DNA from: Pseudomonas sp. ACN8
Lineage (GTDB): Bacteria > Pseudomonadota > Gammaproteobacteria > Pseudomonadales > Pseudomonadaceae
DNA length: 64,000 bases
Reading direction: 5' to 3'
Assembly: GCF_002303925.1 (NCBI RefSeq)
Contig: NZ_MRCS01000020.1
Location: forward strand, 1-64,000
The notes under the pieces: model-generated
The model's input: the letters and a program-made list of their open reading frames with translations, nothing else
Databases searched by the model: none
Told to the model about the DNA's origin: nothing
Shown here: positions 1 to 9,676 of the stretch, piece after piece
How the letters are laid out: each line of letters begins with the position of its first letter
How positions within the stretch are numbered: the first letter of the stretch is position 1
Position numbers and translations under genes: made by a program

Positions 1-1
1 G

Positions 2-235
2 GCGATCCGAAAAGTGATCTACACGACCAACGCCATTGAGAGCATCAACGCTCAACTGCGCAAGATCATCAAGACCCGAGGTCACTTCCCGACCGACGAT
101 GCGGCGACAAAACTGATCTGGCTTGGGTTGCGCAATATCACAGCAAACTGGGGCTCAGCGGCCCATGACTGGAAAAGTGCGATGAATCAATTCGCGATTC
201 TGTACGGAGATCGATTTATCAGGCCGACCTGGTAA
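2..235 (+). CDS. IS256-family transposase, C-terminal fragment (cut by window edge)
   Basis: The frame is open from the left edge, so this is the tail of a longer gene. The remaining 77 residues carry the IS256-type C-terminal signature (VIYTTNAIESINAQLRK, then a TxDAA segment and a W-x-x-A-MNQFAI region). IS256-family transposases are DDE enzymes that move the element by a circular intermediate. The catalytic D, D and E are not in view, so activity cannot be judged. A perfect hairpin and a probable terminal inverted repeat follow, so the right end of the element appears intact. Confidence 0.9.
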   Translation, partial: AIRKVIYTTNAIESINAQLRKIIKTRGHFPTDDAATKLIWLGLRNITANWGSAAHDWKSAMNQFAILYGDRFIRPTW

Positions 236-239
236 AGCA

Positions 240-261
240 CGGCCTGCCTAACGGCAGGCCG
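240..261 (+). terminator. Hairpin after the transposase stop codon
   Basis: A 9-bp perfect stem (CGGCCTGCC / GGCAGGCCG) with a TAAC loop begins 4 bases after the transposase stop. There is no T-tract, so it may be a subterminal structural element of the IS rather than an efficient terminator. Confidence 0.5.
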
Positions 262-271
262 TTACCGGCCC

Positions 272-295
272 GCACACAAAATATCTGACAGTCCC
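272..295. mobile_element. Probable right terminal inverted repeat of the IS256-family element
   Basis: Read on the minus strand, the end is GGGACTGTCAGATATTTTGT, which resembles the GGGACTGTC-type termini of IS256-family elements in Pseudomonas. The left end is outside the window, so pairing cannot be tested. If the family's usual 8-bp target duplication was made, it would be bases 296-303. The element stops 11 bp from the csdE stop codon and leaves that gene intact. Confidence 0.6.
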
Positions 296-306
296 AAGCA
301 GCCCCT

Positions 307-711
307 CTATTGAGCCAACTCCCGCATCCGCTGTAGCACTGCATTCAAACCATTGCTACGAGACTCGGACAACTGCCGCCCCAACCCCAGTTGATTGAAC
401 CAGTCCGGCAAATCCACCTGCTGCAACTCAGCCGCCGACAACCCGTTGACCCGCGCCAGCAGCAATGCCACCAACCCGCGAATCAAGCGTGCATCGCTGT
501 TGGCGTTGAACTGCCAATGGCCGTCGCGCAATTCACCCACCAGCCACACCTGGCTTTCACAGCCGTGCACCCGATTGGCATCGCACATCTGCGCATCACT
601 CAAGGCCGGCAGACGCTCGCCCCATTGCATCAACAGGCGTGCGCGTTGTTCCCAGCCGGCCGCTTTCTGAAAGGTGTCCAGTGCCGTCACGGCATCGGCG
701 GGCAAGTTCAT
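307..711 (-). CDS. csdE: SufE/CsdE-family sulfur acceptor
   Basis: A 134-residue SufE-fold protein that takes persulfide sulfur from a partner cysteine desulfurase and raises its activity, for Fe-S cluster or other sulfur-transfer pathways. The expected acceptor cysteine is present at residue 51 in VHGCESQVW. Its start overlaps the end of the upstream desulfurase gene by 4 bp (ATGA), indicating translational coupling. The symbol csdE is preferred over sufE because there is no sufBCD nearby. Confidence 0.9.
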   Translation of the reverse strand: MNLPADAVTALDTFQKAAGWEQRARLLMQWGERLPALSDAQMCDANRVHGCESQVWLVGELRDGHWQFNANSDARLIRGLVALLLARVNGLSAAELQQVDLPDWFNQLGLGRQLSESRSNGLNAVLQRMRELAQ

Positions 712-1913
712 CGCAAGAGCTCCAGCGCCTGATCCAGGGCTTCAAAGAACCGCTCCAGGTCTTCGGAATCGTTGTACAGCGCCAACGACACCCGAATCGC
801 TCCGGCCAGTTCGAAGCGTTTGAGTAGTGGCATGGCGCAATGATGGCCGGCACGCACCGCGATCCCTTGTTCGGTCAGCAAATGCGCGAGATCGGAGTTA
901 TGCACACCCTCGACGGTAAAACTGGCCAGCGCCACTTGCGGCTTGCCCAGAAGGCGAATGCCATTTCGCGCCTCAAGGCCCTTTAACAGAGTGGCATGCA
1001 ACGCCGCTTCATGGGCGGACACCGCGTCCTGATCGAGCCCGGCAAGGTAATCCAGGGTCGCTCCCAGGCCGATCACACTGGCAATCGGCGGCGTCCCGGC
1101 CTCGAAGCCCAGCGGTGCCGGGCGAAAGCGTGCGTCGTGGTAATTGGCATCCAGCACCATTTCGCCGCCAAACTGCCAGGGACGTAGCTGTTGCAGCGCT
1201 GCATTGCGCCCGAACAGCACGCCCAGGCCATCGGGGCCATAAAGCTTGTGGCTGGAAAATACATAAAAATCGCAGCCCAGCGCTTGCACGTCGTGGCGGC
1301 CATGGACCACGCCCTGGGCGCCGTCGATCACGGTCAGGGCGTTGTGTGCCTTGGCCAGTGCCATTAACTCTGGCAGCGGCTGCCACGCGCCAATCACGTT
1401 GGACAACTGGCTGACGGCCAACAGACGTGTGCGCGGGCCGATCAGACCAGCCGCGGCTTCCAGGTCGATCACGCCGTCGGCATCCAGCGGCAGGATTACC
1501 AGTTTCAGCTCGCGACGGTGCGCCAGTTGCTGCCATGGCAGCAGGTTGGCGTGATGCTCCAGGGCGCTGATGACAATCTCGTCGCCTGGATTGAAAAGAT
1601 GTTCCAGGCCATAGGCCAGGAGATTCAGCGCGGACGTCGCGCCGTGGGTAAAGATGATTTGCCCGCAATCGCCCGCATTGAGCCATTGCGCGACTTTGCG
1701 GCGGCTGTCCTCGAACGCCTGGGTGGCGTGGGCGCCGGGCAAATGCTGCGCCCGATGCACGTTGGCCGCGCCGTTGGCGTAGTAGTGCGCCAGGGCATCG
1801 AGCAGGGCTTGAGGTTTTTGCGTGGTGGCGGCATTGTCCAGATAGGTCTGGTCTTGCCGTTGCAGGGCGGCGATGGCCGGAAAATCGGCACGCCAGGGAG
1901 AGAGAATCATCAT
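708..1913 (-). CDS. csdA: Cysteine desulfurase, group II (CsdA/SufS type)
   Basis: A 401-residue class V aminotransferase-fold PLP enzyme that removes sulfur from cysteine, giving alanine and an enzyme persulfide. Visible marks are YLDNAATTQKP near the N-terminus, the ALEHHANLLPW segment, the PLP-lysine context SSHKLYGPDG around residue 228, and the active-site cysteine in VRAGHHCAMPLL around residue 358. The spacing is that of group II enzymes, which need a SufE-type partner. That partner is the overlapping downstream gene. Two adjacent ATGs (1913 and 1910) are possible starts. Confidence 0.92.
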   Translation of the reverse strand: MMILSPWRADFPAIAALQRQDQTYLDNAATTQKPQALLDALAHYYANGAANVHRAQHLPGAHATQAFEDSRRKVAQWLNAGDCGQIIFTHGATSALNLLAYGLEHLFNPGDEIVISALEHHANLLPWQQLAHRRELKLVILPLDADGVIDLEAAAGLIGPRTRLLAVSQLSNVIGAWQPLPELMALAKAHNALTVIDGAQGVVHGRHDVQALGCDFYVFSSHKLYGPDGLGVLFGRNAALQQLRPWQFGGEMVLDANYHDARFRPAPLGFEAGTPPIASVIGLGATLDYLAGLDQDAVSAHEAALHATLLKGLEARNGIRLLGKPQVALASFTVEGVHNSDLAHLLTEQGIAVRAGHHCAMPLLKRFELAGAIRVSLALYNDSEDLERFFEALDQALELLR

Positions 1914-1953
1914 GTGTTCAGCCCTGTGAACTTGGGCGGGTGTACACCGGACC

Positions 1954-2057
1954 CCTGTAGGAGCGAGCCTGCTCGCGATGGACGTGAACGATAACGCGCA
2001 TTATTTGGCTAAACGCGTTGCCCTTACGTTTTTCGCGAGCAGGCTCGCTCCTACAGG
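1954..2057. repeat. REPIN (paired inverted REP elements)
   Basis: Two 24-base REP arms in inverted orientation (CCTGTAGGAGCGAGCCTG... and its complement, 1954-1977 and 2034-2057) flank a loop of about 56 bases. The loop contains GATGG-CGTGAACGATAACGCG and TGGCTAAAC segments that recur in three other REPINs of this window. It lies between dapD and csdA. REPINs are non-autonomous and are mobilised by a RAYT transposase encoded elsewhere. Confidence 0.92.
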
Positions 2058-2073
2058 TGAACTCGTGTGCTGC

Positions 2074-3108
2074 TTAGTTGTGAGCGTGCAGCGCTTCGTT
2101 CAGTTCGATGGCCGATTTGTGGGTTTTGCATTCCACGGCACCGGTCTGCGAATTGCGACGGAACAGCAGGTCCGGCTGGCCGGCCAGGTCACGGGCCTTG
2201 ACCACTTTGACCAGTTGATTGTTCTCGTCCAGCAGCGCCACTTTGGTACCAGCGGTCACGTACAGGCCCGACTCGACGGTGTTGCGATCGCCCAACGGGA
2301 TACCGATACCGGCGTTGGCGCCGATCAGGCAGCCTTCGCCGACCTTGATCACGATGTTGCCGCCGCCCGACAGGGTGCCCATGGTCGAGCAGCCACCGCC
2401 CAGGTCCGAACCCTTGCCGACGAATACGCCAGCGGATACGCGGCCTTCGATCATGCCCGGGCCTTCGGTGCCGGCGTTGAAGTTGATGAAACCTTCGTGC
2501 ATCACGGTGGTGCCTTCGCCCACGTAAGCGCCCAGGCGCAGACGCGCAGCGTCAGCGATACGCACGCCGGCCGGAACCACGTAGTCGGTCATTTTCGGGA
2601 ACTTGTCCACCGAGAACACTTCCAGCAGCTCGCCGCGCAGGCGGGCTTCGAGTTGCAGTTCGGCCAGCTCGCTCAGGTCGACCGCGCCCTGGCTGGTCCA
2701 GGCCACGTTTGGCAGCAACGGGAAGATCCCGGCCAGGTTCAGGCCGTGTGGCTTGACCAGGCGATGGCTCAGCAGGTGCAGCTTGAGGTAGGCCTCAGGG
2801 GTGGACGACAACTGGGTGTCTTCAGCCAGCAAGGTGGCAACCAGCGGCTTGTGGCTCTCGGCCAGGCGGGTCAGCAGGGCAGCCTGGGCAGCGTCGACGC
2901 CTTTGAGCGCTTCAGCCAGTTGCGAGGCCTGGGCGGTGCTGAACGCGATAGCCTGATTGCCTTCGGTGTAGCCCAGGATCGGTGCGATAGCGGCCAGGAC
3001 TTCAGCCGAAGGCTTGAGTACCGGGGCGGCGTAGAACACTTCCAGCCATGCGCCTTGACGGTTTTGAGTGCCGACGCCGAAGGCCAGGCTGAACAGGGTA
3101 GTGGACAT
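2074..3108 (-). CDS. dapD: 2,3,4,5-tetrahydropyridine-2,6-dicarboxylate N-succinyltransferase
   Basis: A cytosolic enzyme of the succinylase branch of meso-diaminopimelate and lysine synthesis; it transfers succinyl from succinyl-CoA to tetrahydrodipicolinate. The 344-residue length fits the long DapD form of Pseudomonas. A left-handed beta-helix made of hexapeptide repeats occupies roughly residues 170-285 (for example RLGAYVGEGTTVMHEGFINF and GGGCSTMGTLSGGGN). dapC, the next step of the pathway, lies 500 bp upstream on the same strand, separated by the ArsC-like gene. Confidence 0.95.
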   Translation of the reverse strand: MSTTLFSLAFGVGTQNRQGAWLEVFYAAPVLKPSAEVLAAIAPILGYTEGNQAIAFSTAQASQLAEALKGVDAAQAALLTRLAESHKPLVATLLAEDTQLSSTPEAYLKLHLLSHRLVKPHGLNLAGIFPLLPNVAWTSQGAVDLSELAELQLEARLRGELLEVFSVDKFPKMTDYVVPAGVRIADAARLRLGAYVGEGTTVMHEGFINFNAGTEGPGMIEGRVSAGVFVGKGSDLGGGCSTMGTLSGGGNIVIKVGEGCLIGANAGIGIPLGDRNTVESGLYVTAGTKVALLDENNQLVKVVKARDLAGQPDLLFRRNSQTGAVECKTHKSAIELNEALHAHN

Positions 3109-3140
3109 GTGTATACCTCTAACAAAATTGAACGGGCTGC

Positions 3141-3503
3141 TTACTTGAGCGCGGCCGCGTAGATATCTGGCTTGAAGCCAATCAGGGTTCGGTCACCGAG
3201 ATCGAGCACCGGGCGCTTGATCATCGAGGGTTGTGCAAGCATCAGTTCGATGGCTTTCGTCTGGTCGAGATCGGCTTTGCGTTCGTCGTCGAGCTTGCGA
3301 AAGGTCGTGCCTGCACGGTTCAACACCACTTCCCAGCCGTGCTCGCTGCACCATTGGGTCAGGTGTTCACGGTCGATACCGACCGCCTTGTAATCATGAA
3401 AGTCATAGCTGACAGCGTGTTCATCGAGCCAGGTGCGCGCCTTTTTCATGGTGTCGCAGGCTTTGATGCCGAAAAGGTGCAACGTTTTGCTTGAAACGGT
3501 CAA
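3141..3503 (-). CDS. yffB: ArsC/Spx-family reductase-like protein (YffB type)
   Basis: A 120-residue thioredoxin-fold protein of the ArsC family. It begins with LHLFGIKACDTMKKA, placing the single N-terminal cysteine at residue 16, and ends with the family's RPVLDLGDRTLIGF segment. YffB-type proteins resemble glutathione-dependent arsenate reductases, but their substrate is not settled. No arsenic-resistance genes lie nearby. Its fixed position between dapC and dapD is typical of gammaproteobacteria. I infer no specific reaction. Confidence 0.85.
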   Translation of the reverse strand: MTVSSKTLHLFGIKACDTMKKARTWLDEHAVSYDFHDYKAVGIDREHLTQWCSEHGWEVVLNRAGTTFRKLDDERKADLDQTKAIELMLAQPSMIKRPVLDLGDRTLIGFKPDIYAAALK

Positions 3504-3605
3504 GGAATCGCCCCCTTTACAGGTGCTGGGTTTAAACGGTGTCGGATTATGCCATGGCCAAACCCGGCCAGGTGAAGCAACACCTGGACCTGAGCGGCGG
3601 CGGGG

Positions 3606-4805
3606 TTATTTGCGGCGCTGGATGAATGCGCGAATCCGCTCGGCAGCTTCGACACATTCGGCAAGCGGCGCCACCAGTGCCATGCGTACACGCCCGGCAC
3701 CCGGGTTGACGCCATCGACATCCCGCGACAGATAAGAACCTGGCACCACGGTCACGTGCTCCTGCTCGAACAGGTCACGGCAGAAGGCGGCGTCGTCACC
3801 GGCTACATTTGGCCACAGGTAGAAGCTGCCATCCGGCCGCTGTACGTCCATGACCGGGCTGAGGATTTCCAGTACCGCATCGAACTTCTCGCGATACAGC
3901 GCCCGGTTGGCGCGCACGTGCACCTCGTCATTCCACGCAGCAACACTGGCCAGTTGTGTTTGAACCGGCATCGCGCAGCCGTGGTAGGTGCGGTAAAGCA
4001 GGAAGCCTTTGAGGATGTCGGCATCGCCCGCGACAAAACCTGAGCGCAAGCCCGGCAGGTTGGAGCGCTTGGACAAACTGTGGAACACCACGCAACGCTT
4101 GAAGTCCTTGCGATCCAGTTCCGCGCAGGCGCTGAGCAGGCCAGGCGGCGGGGTTTGTTCGTCGAAATACAGTTCGCTGTAGCACTCGTCCGCGGCGATC
4201 ACGAAATCGTGTTCATCGGCCAGGGCAATCAGCTTTTTCAGGGTCTCGACCGGGATCAGGGCGCCGGTCGGGTTGCCGGGCGAGCACAGGAACAGGATCT
4301 GGCAGCGTTTCCAGATGTCCGGCGATACGGCGTCGAAATCCGGGTTGAAGCCGTTTTCGTCCAGGCATGGCAGGTAATGCGGCTTGGCCCCGGCGAGGAA
4401 CGCCGCGCCTTCGTAGATCTGGTAGAACGGGTTCGGGCTGACCACCAGCGCGTCATCGCCACGGTTGACCACAGTCTGGGTGAAGGCAAACAGGGCCTCG
4501 CGGGTGCCGTTGACCGGCAGCACGTTGCGCGCCGGGTCGATCCAGCCGCTCGGAACACCGAAGCGACGCTCGCACCATGCCGCAATGGCTTCACGCAGCT
4601 CCGGGATGCCGAGTGTGGTCGGGTACACCGCCATTTTTTCCAGATTGTTGGCCAGGGCCTCGGCGACAAAGCTTGGCGAACGGTGTTTCGGCTCGCCGAT
4701 GGACAGCGCGATCGGACGCTTGTCCGGATTGGGCGTCACGCTGCCGAGCAGGGCACGGAGTTTCTCGAACGGGTAGGGCTGGAGCTGGGACAGAGCGTTG
4801 TTCAT
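3606..4805 (-). CDS. dapC: Succinyldiaminopimelate transaminase
   Basis: A 399-residue class I/II PLP aminotransferase that converts N-succinyl-2-amino-6-ketopimelate to N-succinyl-LL-diaminopimelate with glutamate as amino donor. Visible marks are the N-terminal ALSIGEPKH, the substrate-loop LCSPGNPTGA, and the PLP-lysine context FHSLSKRSNLPGLRSGF. It is the step after dapD. About 100 bp separates it from yffB downstream and holds no obvious gene. Confidence 0.93.
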   Translation of the reverse strand: MNNALSQLQPYPFEKLRALLGSVTPNPDKRPIALSIGEPKHRSPSFVAEALANNLEKMAVYPTTLGIPELREAIAAWCERRFGVPSGWIDPARNVLPVNGTREALFAFTQTVVNRGDDALVVSPNPFYQIYEGAAFLAGAKPHYLPCLDENGFNPDFDAVSPDIWKRCQILFLCSPGNPTGALIPVETLKKLIALADEHDFVIAADECYSELYFDEQTPPPGLLSACAELDRKDFKRCVVFHSLSKRSNLPGLRSGFVAGDADILKGFLLYRTYHGCAMPVQTQLASVAAWNDEVHVRANRALYREKFDAVLEILSPVMDVQRPDGSFYLWPNVAGDDAAFCRDLFEQEHVTVVPGSYLSRDVDGVNPGAGRVRMALVAPLAECVEAAERIRAFIQRRK

Positions 4806-4846
4806 CGATGTATCTCGTTCGGTGTAGGAGCGGGCAAACCCTGGTT

Positions 4847-4948
4847 CCTGTAGGAGCTGGCTTGCCAGCGATGGGCGTCAACGAAAACGCTTGCTTACCG
4901 GGTAAACGTGGCGCTTTTGATTCCTTCGCTGGCAAGCCGGCTCCTACA
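4847..4948. repeat. REPIN, GAGCTGGC-type arms
   Basis: Inverted arms (CCTGTAGGAGCTGGCTTGCC... at 4847-4872 and its near-perfect complement at 4925-4948) flank a loop containing GTCAACGAAAACGC and GGGTAAACGTGGCGCTTTTGA. The loop resembles those at 1954, 56760 and 58683, although the arm core differs. A further partial REP (TGTAGGAGCGGGC, from 4823) and a GGGCAGG-GCCC piece near 4951 flank it. That suggests nested or eroded copies between glnD and dapC. Confidence 0.88.
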
Positions 4949-4985
4949 AAGGGCAGGTTCGCCCCCCGGATAGGGGTCGGTTGAT

Positions 4986-7688
4986 TCAGATGCTGATGCG
5001 CGACAGTTTGATATCAGGTTCCTGATTGACGCTCAGTTGTTCGACGATGGCATCCTGCAGGCGGCTGCACAGCAGCGGGTCGGACAACGGCTGATTGTTG
5101 GCGTCGGTGATGAAGAACACGTCTTCCACGCGCTCGCCGAGGGTGGCGATCTTGGCGTTCTGCAGCGACAGGTCGAACTCCAGGAAGATCGTGCCAATCC
5201 GCGCCAGCAGGCCCGGGCGGTCGGGTGCGGTCAGTTCCAGCACCGTCACCGGACGCTGGGCGTCATTGTGGATCGTCACCTGAGGTGCAAAGGCGAAATG
5301 CTTGAGCTGACGTGGCACCCGGCGCTGGATGATGGTCGGGTAGTCGTCCGGGTTGCGCAGGGCTTCGGTCAGGCCATCGCGGATTTGTTTGATCCGTGCC
5401 GGGTTGTCGCCAATCGAGTCGCCGTCGGCGTCGAGCACGATATAGGTGTCGAGGGTGAACTGGCTGCTGGAGGTGATGACCCGGGCGTCGTGAATGTTCA
5501 GGTTGAGCTGGTCCATCGCGGCCACGGTCACGGCAAAGAAGTCGTGCTGGTCCGGGGCGTAGATGAAGATCTGCGTTCCGCCTTCGAACTCGCGCTGGGT
5601 GGTTTCCTTGATCAGTACCAGAGGCCCGCCGTCGGTCGGTTGCTGGAGGATCGCGTCGCTGTGCCAGGCCACATCGCCGGCTGTGTGGCGCAGGAAATAG
5701 TCATCGCCCAGTTGCGCCCACAGTTGCTCGACATCGTCCGGGTCGGTGCCGCCGCGCACCAGGATATCCAGGGCGGCGCTCTGGGTCTGGCGGATCTGCT
5801 CTTCGCGGTCCACCGGGTTTTCCAGGCCTCGACGCAGGGCGCGCTTGGTTTCGGTGTAGAGCTGGCGCAGCAGGCTGGCGCGCCAGGAGTTCCACAGGGT
5901 CGGGTTGGTGGCGTTGATGTCGGCGACGGTCAGCACATACAGGTAGTCGAGGCGGGTTTCGTCGCCGACGATCTGGGCAAAATCGTGGATCACCTGCGGG
6001 TCGGACAAGTCCTTGCGCTGGGCGGTGGTCGACATCACCAAGTGGTTCTGCACCAGCCACACGATCAGGCGGCTGTCCCACACTGGCAGCTGATGGCGCT
6101 GGCAAAACGCCTCGGCATCGACCGCTCCGATGTCCGAGTGGTCGCCATGCCGGCCTTTGCCTATGTCGTGGTACAGGCCGGCCATGTAGATCAGCTCGGG
6201 TTTGGGCAGTTTGCCCATGAGCTTGCTGGCCAGCGGGAATTTTTCCGACACCTGGGTGTACTGCAACTTACGCAGGTGCTTGATCAGGTTCAGGGTATGG
6301 GCATCGACCGTATAGATGTGGAACAGGTCATGCTGCATCTGCCCGACGATAAAGCCGAATTCGGGCAGATAGCGCCCCAGAATGCCGTAACGGTTCATCC
6401 GCCGCAGGTTACGGTGGATGCCGATCTTGCACTTGAACAGCTCGATAAACAGGCTGGTGTTGCGAATGTCGTTGCGGAAGTCGTCGTCGATCAGGTGACG
6501 GTTTTCCCGCAGTAGACGAATGGTGTCGGCGCGTACGCCCTTGATTTCCGGCTGCTGGGCCATCAGCACGAAGATTTCGAGCATGGCGAACGGCGTGCGT
6601 CGGAAAACGTTGTCGTTGCGTGCCTCGATGTAGCCGTCATGCAACTGGAAGCGCGAGTTGATCGGCTGCGGTGGTGATTCGTCTTCCGGTGCGAGGATGA
6701 CTTCCTCGAAGTGCTGGATGATCAGGTCGCTGAGCTGGGCGATGCTCATGACCACCCGGTAATACTGCTGCATGAAGTTTTCGATGGCTTGCTTGGCGTC
6801 GTCGCCCTTGAAGCCCAGCAGCCCGGCAATGGTGCGCTGGTGATCGAACAGCAGGCGATCTTCGGAGCGGCCAGCCAGCATGTGCAGGGCATAGCGAACC
6901 TTCCACAGGAACTCCTGGGAGGAGGCGAGCAGGGCGTTTTCACTCTCGACCAGGAATCCTTCGCCAGCCAGTGCCCGCAGGTTCAGGGTGCCGTACTCGC
7001 GACGGGCCACCCACAGAATCGTCTGGATATCCCGCAGGCCGCCGGGTGAGCCTTTGACGTTGGGTTCCAGGTTGTATTCGGTGTCGTTGTACTTGTGGTG
7101 GCGAGCCTTTTGTTCGGCGCGCTTGGCCAGGAAGAAGTCCTTGCTCGGCCACATGTGTCCGGTGCTGGTGACGTCCAGCATGCGCTGGCGCAAACGCTCG
7201 GGGCCGGCGATGGTGCGGCTTTCCATCAGGTTGGTGACGACCGTCAGGTCGGCGCGGGCCTCGACGGCGCATTCGTCGACCGAGCGAACGCTCTGACCGA
7301 CCTCCAGGCCGATGTCCCACAACAGCGTCAGAAAACGCTCGATGGAATCGCGGAAAACCTCGTGGTCGGCACTGTCCAGCAGGATCAGCAAGTCGATATC
7401 GGAATAAGGGTGCAATTCGCCACGGCCGTAGCCGCCGACCGCGACCAGCGCGATGTCGGCGTCCTCACTCCAGCTGAACTGCTCCCAGGCCTTTTGCAGG
7501 ATGTTATCGACGAACCAGGCACGATCCTCGATCAATCGGCGAATGTCCCGGCCATCGCGAAAGCGCGTATCGAGCACCTCACGGGCCTGGCGGATCGCCT
7601 TCTTGAAGGCCGAAATCGGGCTTGCCTTCAGGGCCAGTTCAGCCTGGAACTGGCCGCGGTCGAAGAGTTCGGGATCCACCTGCGGCAT
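4986..7688 (-). CDS. glnD: Bifunctional PII uridylyltransferase / uridylyl-removing enzyme
   Basis: The cell's main nitrogen sensor: it uridylylates PII (GlnB/GlnK) when glutamine is low and removes UMP when glutamine is high, so it controls glutamine synthetase and NtrBC. The 900-residue length is typical. The nucleotidyltransferase motif [19 protein letters not shown] lies at residues 85-103. A central HD hydrolase motif ([14 protein letters not shown]) gives the removing activity. Two ACT domains that bind glutamine occupy the last 200 residues (for example [16 protein letters not shown]). It reads in the same direction as map upstream and dapC downstream. Confidence 0.97.
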   Translation of the reverse strand: MPQVDPELFDRGQFQAELALKASPISAFKKAIRQAREVLDTRFRDGRDIRRLIEDRAWFVDNILQKAWEQFSWSEDADIALVAVGGYGRGELHPYSDIDLLILLDSADHEVFRDSIERFLTLLWDIGLEVGQSVRSVDECAVEARADLTVVTNLMESRTIAGPERLRQRMLDVTSTGHMWPSKDFFLAKRAEQKARHHKYNDTEYNLEPNVKGSPGGLRDIQTILWVARREYGTLNLRALAGEGFLVESENALLASSQEFLWKVRYALHMLAGRSEDRLLFDHQRTIAGLLGFKGDDAKQAIENFMQQYYRVVMSIAQLSDLIIQHFEEVILAPEDESPPQPINSRFQLHDGYIEARNDNVFRRTPFAMLEIFVLMAQQPEIKGVRADTIRLLRENRHLIDDDFRNDIRNTSLFIELFKCKIGIHRNLRRMNRYGILGRYLPEFGFIVGQMQHDLFHIYTVDAHTLNLIKHLRKLQYTQVSEKFPLASKLMGKLPKPELIYMAGLYHDIGKGRHGDHSDIGAVDAEAFCQRHQLPVWDSRLIVWLVQNHLVMSTTAQRKDLSDPQVIHDFAQIVGDETRLDYLYVLTVADINATNPTLWNSWRASLLRQLYTETKRALRRGLENPVDREEQIRQTQSAALDILVRGGTDPDDVEQLWAQLGDDYFLRHTAGDVAWHSDAILQQPTDGGPLVLIKETTQREFEGGTQIFIYAPDQHDFFAVTVAAMDQLNLNIHDARVITSSSQFTLDTYIVLDADGDSIGDNPARIKQIRDGLTEALRNPDDYPTIIQRRVPRQLKHFAFAPQVTIHNDAQRPVTVLELTAPDRPGLLARIGTIFLEFDLSLQNAKIATLGERVEDVFFITDANNQPLSDPLLCSRLQDAIVEQLSVNQEPDIKLSRISI

Positions 7689-7729
7689 CGATTGGCTTTC
7701 CTTTCTATAGGCGAGGTTCGGTGGTGGGA

Positions 7730-8512
7730 TCAGGCCGAAACGCGAGGGATGGTGTCATCGCTGCGCAGGGTGAAGATCTCGTAACCGGTTTCGGTCACCA
7801 GCAGGGTATGTTCCCACTGCGCCGAGAGCTTGCGGTCCTTGGTGATCGCGGTCCAGCCGTCGCCCAGTACCTTGGTGTCGGCACGGCCCTGGTTGATCAT
7901 CGGCTCGATGGTGAAGGTCATGCCGGCCTTGAGTTCCATGCCGGTGCCCGCGCGGCCGTAGTGCAGGATCTGCGGCTCTTCGTGGAACACCTTGCCGATA
8001 CCATGGCCGCAGAATTCACGAACCACCGAGAAGCCGTTCTTTTCCGCGTGCTTCTGAATGATTTCGCCGATGTCGCCCAGGCGGCAGCCGGGTTTGACGA
8101 TTTCGATCGCCTTGTACATGCATTCCTGGGTCACCTGGGACAGACGCTCGGCCCAGACCGGCACGGTGCCGACGTGGAACATGCGGCTGGTGTCGCCGTG
8201 GTAACCGTCCTTGATGACGGTGACGTCGATGTTCAGGGTGTCGCCATCCTTGAGCGGCTTGTCGTTCGGGATTCCATGGCAGACCACATGGTTGATCGAT
8301 GTGCAGATCGACTTCGGATAGCCCTTGTAGTTGAGCGGGGCAGGGATGGCCTTCTGCTCATTGACGATGTAGTCGTGGCAGATCTGGTTCAGTTGATCGG
8401 TGGTAACGCCCGGCTTGACGTATTCGGCAATCATTTCCAGCACATCGGCGGCCAGTTTGCCGGCGATACGCATTTTGGCGATATCCTCGGGGGTTTTGAG
8501 GGTGACGGTCAT
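7730..8512 (-). CDS. map: Methionine aminopeptidase, type I
   Basis: Removes the N-terminal methionine from nascent proteins whose second residue is small. The 260-residue length and the absence of an insert fit type Ia. Metal-ligand contexts are visible: [19 protein letters not shown] (two aspartates), REFCGHGIG (histidine), FTIEPMI (glutamate) and [11 protein letters not shown] (glutamate). It is transcribed divergently from rpsB, as in most gammaproteobacteria. Confidence 0.96.
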   Translation of the reverse strand: MTVTLKTPEDIAKMRIAGKLAADVLEMIAEYVKPGVTTDQLNQICHDYIVNEQKAIPAPLNYKGYPKSICTSINHVVCHGIPNDKPLKDGDTLNIDVTVIKDGYHGDTSRMFHVGTVPVWAERLSQVTQECMYKAIEIVKPGCRLGDIGEIIQKHAEKNGFSVVREFCGHGIGKVFHEEPQILHYGRAGTGMELKAGMTFTIEPMINQGRADTKVLGDGWTAITKDRKLSAQWEHTLLVTETGYEIFTLRSDDTIPRVSA

Positions 8513-8715
8513 ACAGGCTCTCTCTGCGCCAGGCGGCGCTTTCTAAACGGAAAGGGCATTGCGTGATGGAACTTCGCGGCCCTGAAAAATGCGATTCTAC
8601 CAGACGATCAGCGCAAATCTGCGCCTGTGTGCATCGCTTCTCTCTATAGAATGGTGCATTCTTGGCGGATTCCAAGGGCAGGAGCGAAGCGCTCGCCAGG
8701 ATTTCAGAATCCGGG

Positions 8716-8883
8716 TTCCGTTTTGCCCTGTCTTGTGATATAAAATGCGCCGCTTTCCGGGGATGTCCCGTAAAGCCTAAATCCACACACGTGTCGACAC
8801 GATGACCTGGGTGCCTTCAGCTGATGCTGCTGGTTGGTCATTGGGATACGTGGAGGCCAAACCCGACTTATTAAGGAACTATC
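8716..8883 (+). promoter_or_regulatory. Predicted rpsB promoter and S2-type autoregulatory leader
   Basis: A sigma70-like promoter is predicted: TTCCGT (8716-8721), a 17-bp spacer, TATAAA (8739-8744). The leader of about 130 nt that follows can fold. A GTGTC/GACAC stem sits near 8791-8800, and ATGACC (8802-8807) pairs with GGTCAT (8836-8841) across a 28-nt loop, just upstream of the AAGGA ribosome binding site. In gammaproteobacteria, ribosomal protein S2 binds a structured rpsB leader to repress rpsB-tsf; this region is the expected counterpart. The rest of the map-rpsB gap (8513-8715) shows no gene. Confidence 0.55.
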
Positions 8884-9621
8884 ATGTCCCAAGTCAACAT
8901 GCGCGATATGCTGAAGGCCGGTGTGCACTTCGGTCACCAGACCCGTTACTGGAACCCGAAAATGGGCAAGTACATTTTCGGCGCGCGTAACAAGATCCAC
9001 ATCATCAACCTTGAAAAAACCCTGCCAATGTTCAACGAAGCTCTGACTTTCGTAGAGCGTCTGGCCCAGGGCAAAAACAAGATTCTGTTCGTCGGCACCA
9101 AGCGTTCCGCTGGCAAGATCGTTGCTGAAGAAGCAGCACGTTGCGGTTCGCCGTACGTCGATCACCGCTGGTTGGGCGGCATGCTGACCAACTTCAAAAC
9201 CATCCGTGCTTCCATCAAGCGTCTGCGTGACCTTGAAGTGCAAGCCGAAGACGGTACTTTCGCCAAGCTGACCAAGAAAGAAGCGCTGATGCGCACTCGT
9301 GACCTGGAAAAGCTGGATCGTTCCCTGGGTGGTATCAAGGACATGGGCGGTCTGCCAGACGCTCTGTTCGTTATCGACGTTGATCACGAGCGCATCGCGA
9401 TCACTGAAGCCAACAAGCTGGGCATCCCGGTTATCGGCGTAGTCGATACCAACAGCAGCCCGGAAGGCGTTGACTACATCATCCCAGGCAACGATGACGC
9501 AATCCGCGCTATCCAGCTGTACATGGGTTCGATGGCTGACGCTGTCATCCGTGGTCGCAACAATGTTGCCGGCGGCACTGTAGAGTTCGCAGCTGAAGAA
9601 ACTCAGGCTGCAGCTGAGTAA
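8884..9621 (+). CDS. rpsB: 30S ribosomal protein S2
   Basis: A 245-residue S2 protein of the small-subunit body, needed to bring S1 to the 30S. It begins [26 protein letters not shown], the standard S2 N-terminus, and contains the [10 protein letters not shown] and [19 protein letters not shown] signatures. An AAGGA ribosome binding site lies just upstream. It heads the rpsB-tsf pair, with a strong terminator between the two genes. Confidence 0.98.
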   Translation: MSQVNMRDMLKAGVHFGHQTRYWNPKMGKYIFGARNKIHIINLEKTLPMFNEALTFVERLAQGKNKILFVGTKRSAGKIVAEEAARCGSPYVDHRWLGGMLTNFKTIRASIKRLRDLEVQAEDGTFAKLTKKEALMRTRDLEKLDRSLGGIKDMGGLPDALFVIDVDHERIAITEANKLGIPVIGVVDTNSSPEGVDYIIPGNDDAIRAIQLYMGSMADAVIRGRNNVAGGTVEFAAEETQAAAE

Positions 9622-9647
9622 TTGACGCCCTGGCGTTGACTCAGTAA

Positions 9648-9676
9648 GCAAAAAGGGGGCTTGGCCCCCTTTTTGC
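9648..9676 (+). terminator. Intrinsic terminator or attenuator between rpsB and tsf
   Basis: A near-perfect inverted repeat (GCAAAAAGGGGG / CCCCCTTTTTGC) with a 5-base loop and a built-in T5 tract. Because tsf is normally cotranscribed with rpsB, it probably acts as a partial terminator that sets the S2 to EF-Ts ratio. Confidence 0.85.

Noticed and set aside
5037..6515. 492-residue plus-strand ORF opposite glnD
   Set aside because: Antisense shadow: composition is rich in repeated Val, Gly, Gln and His without motifs, while glnD has all its domains.
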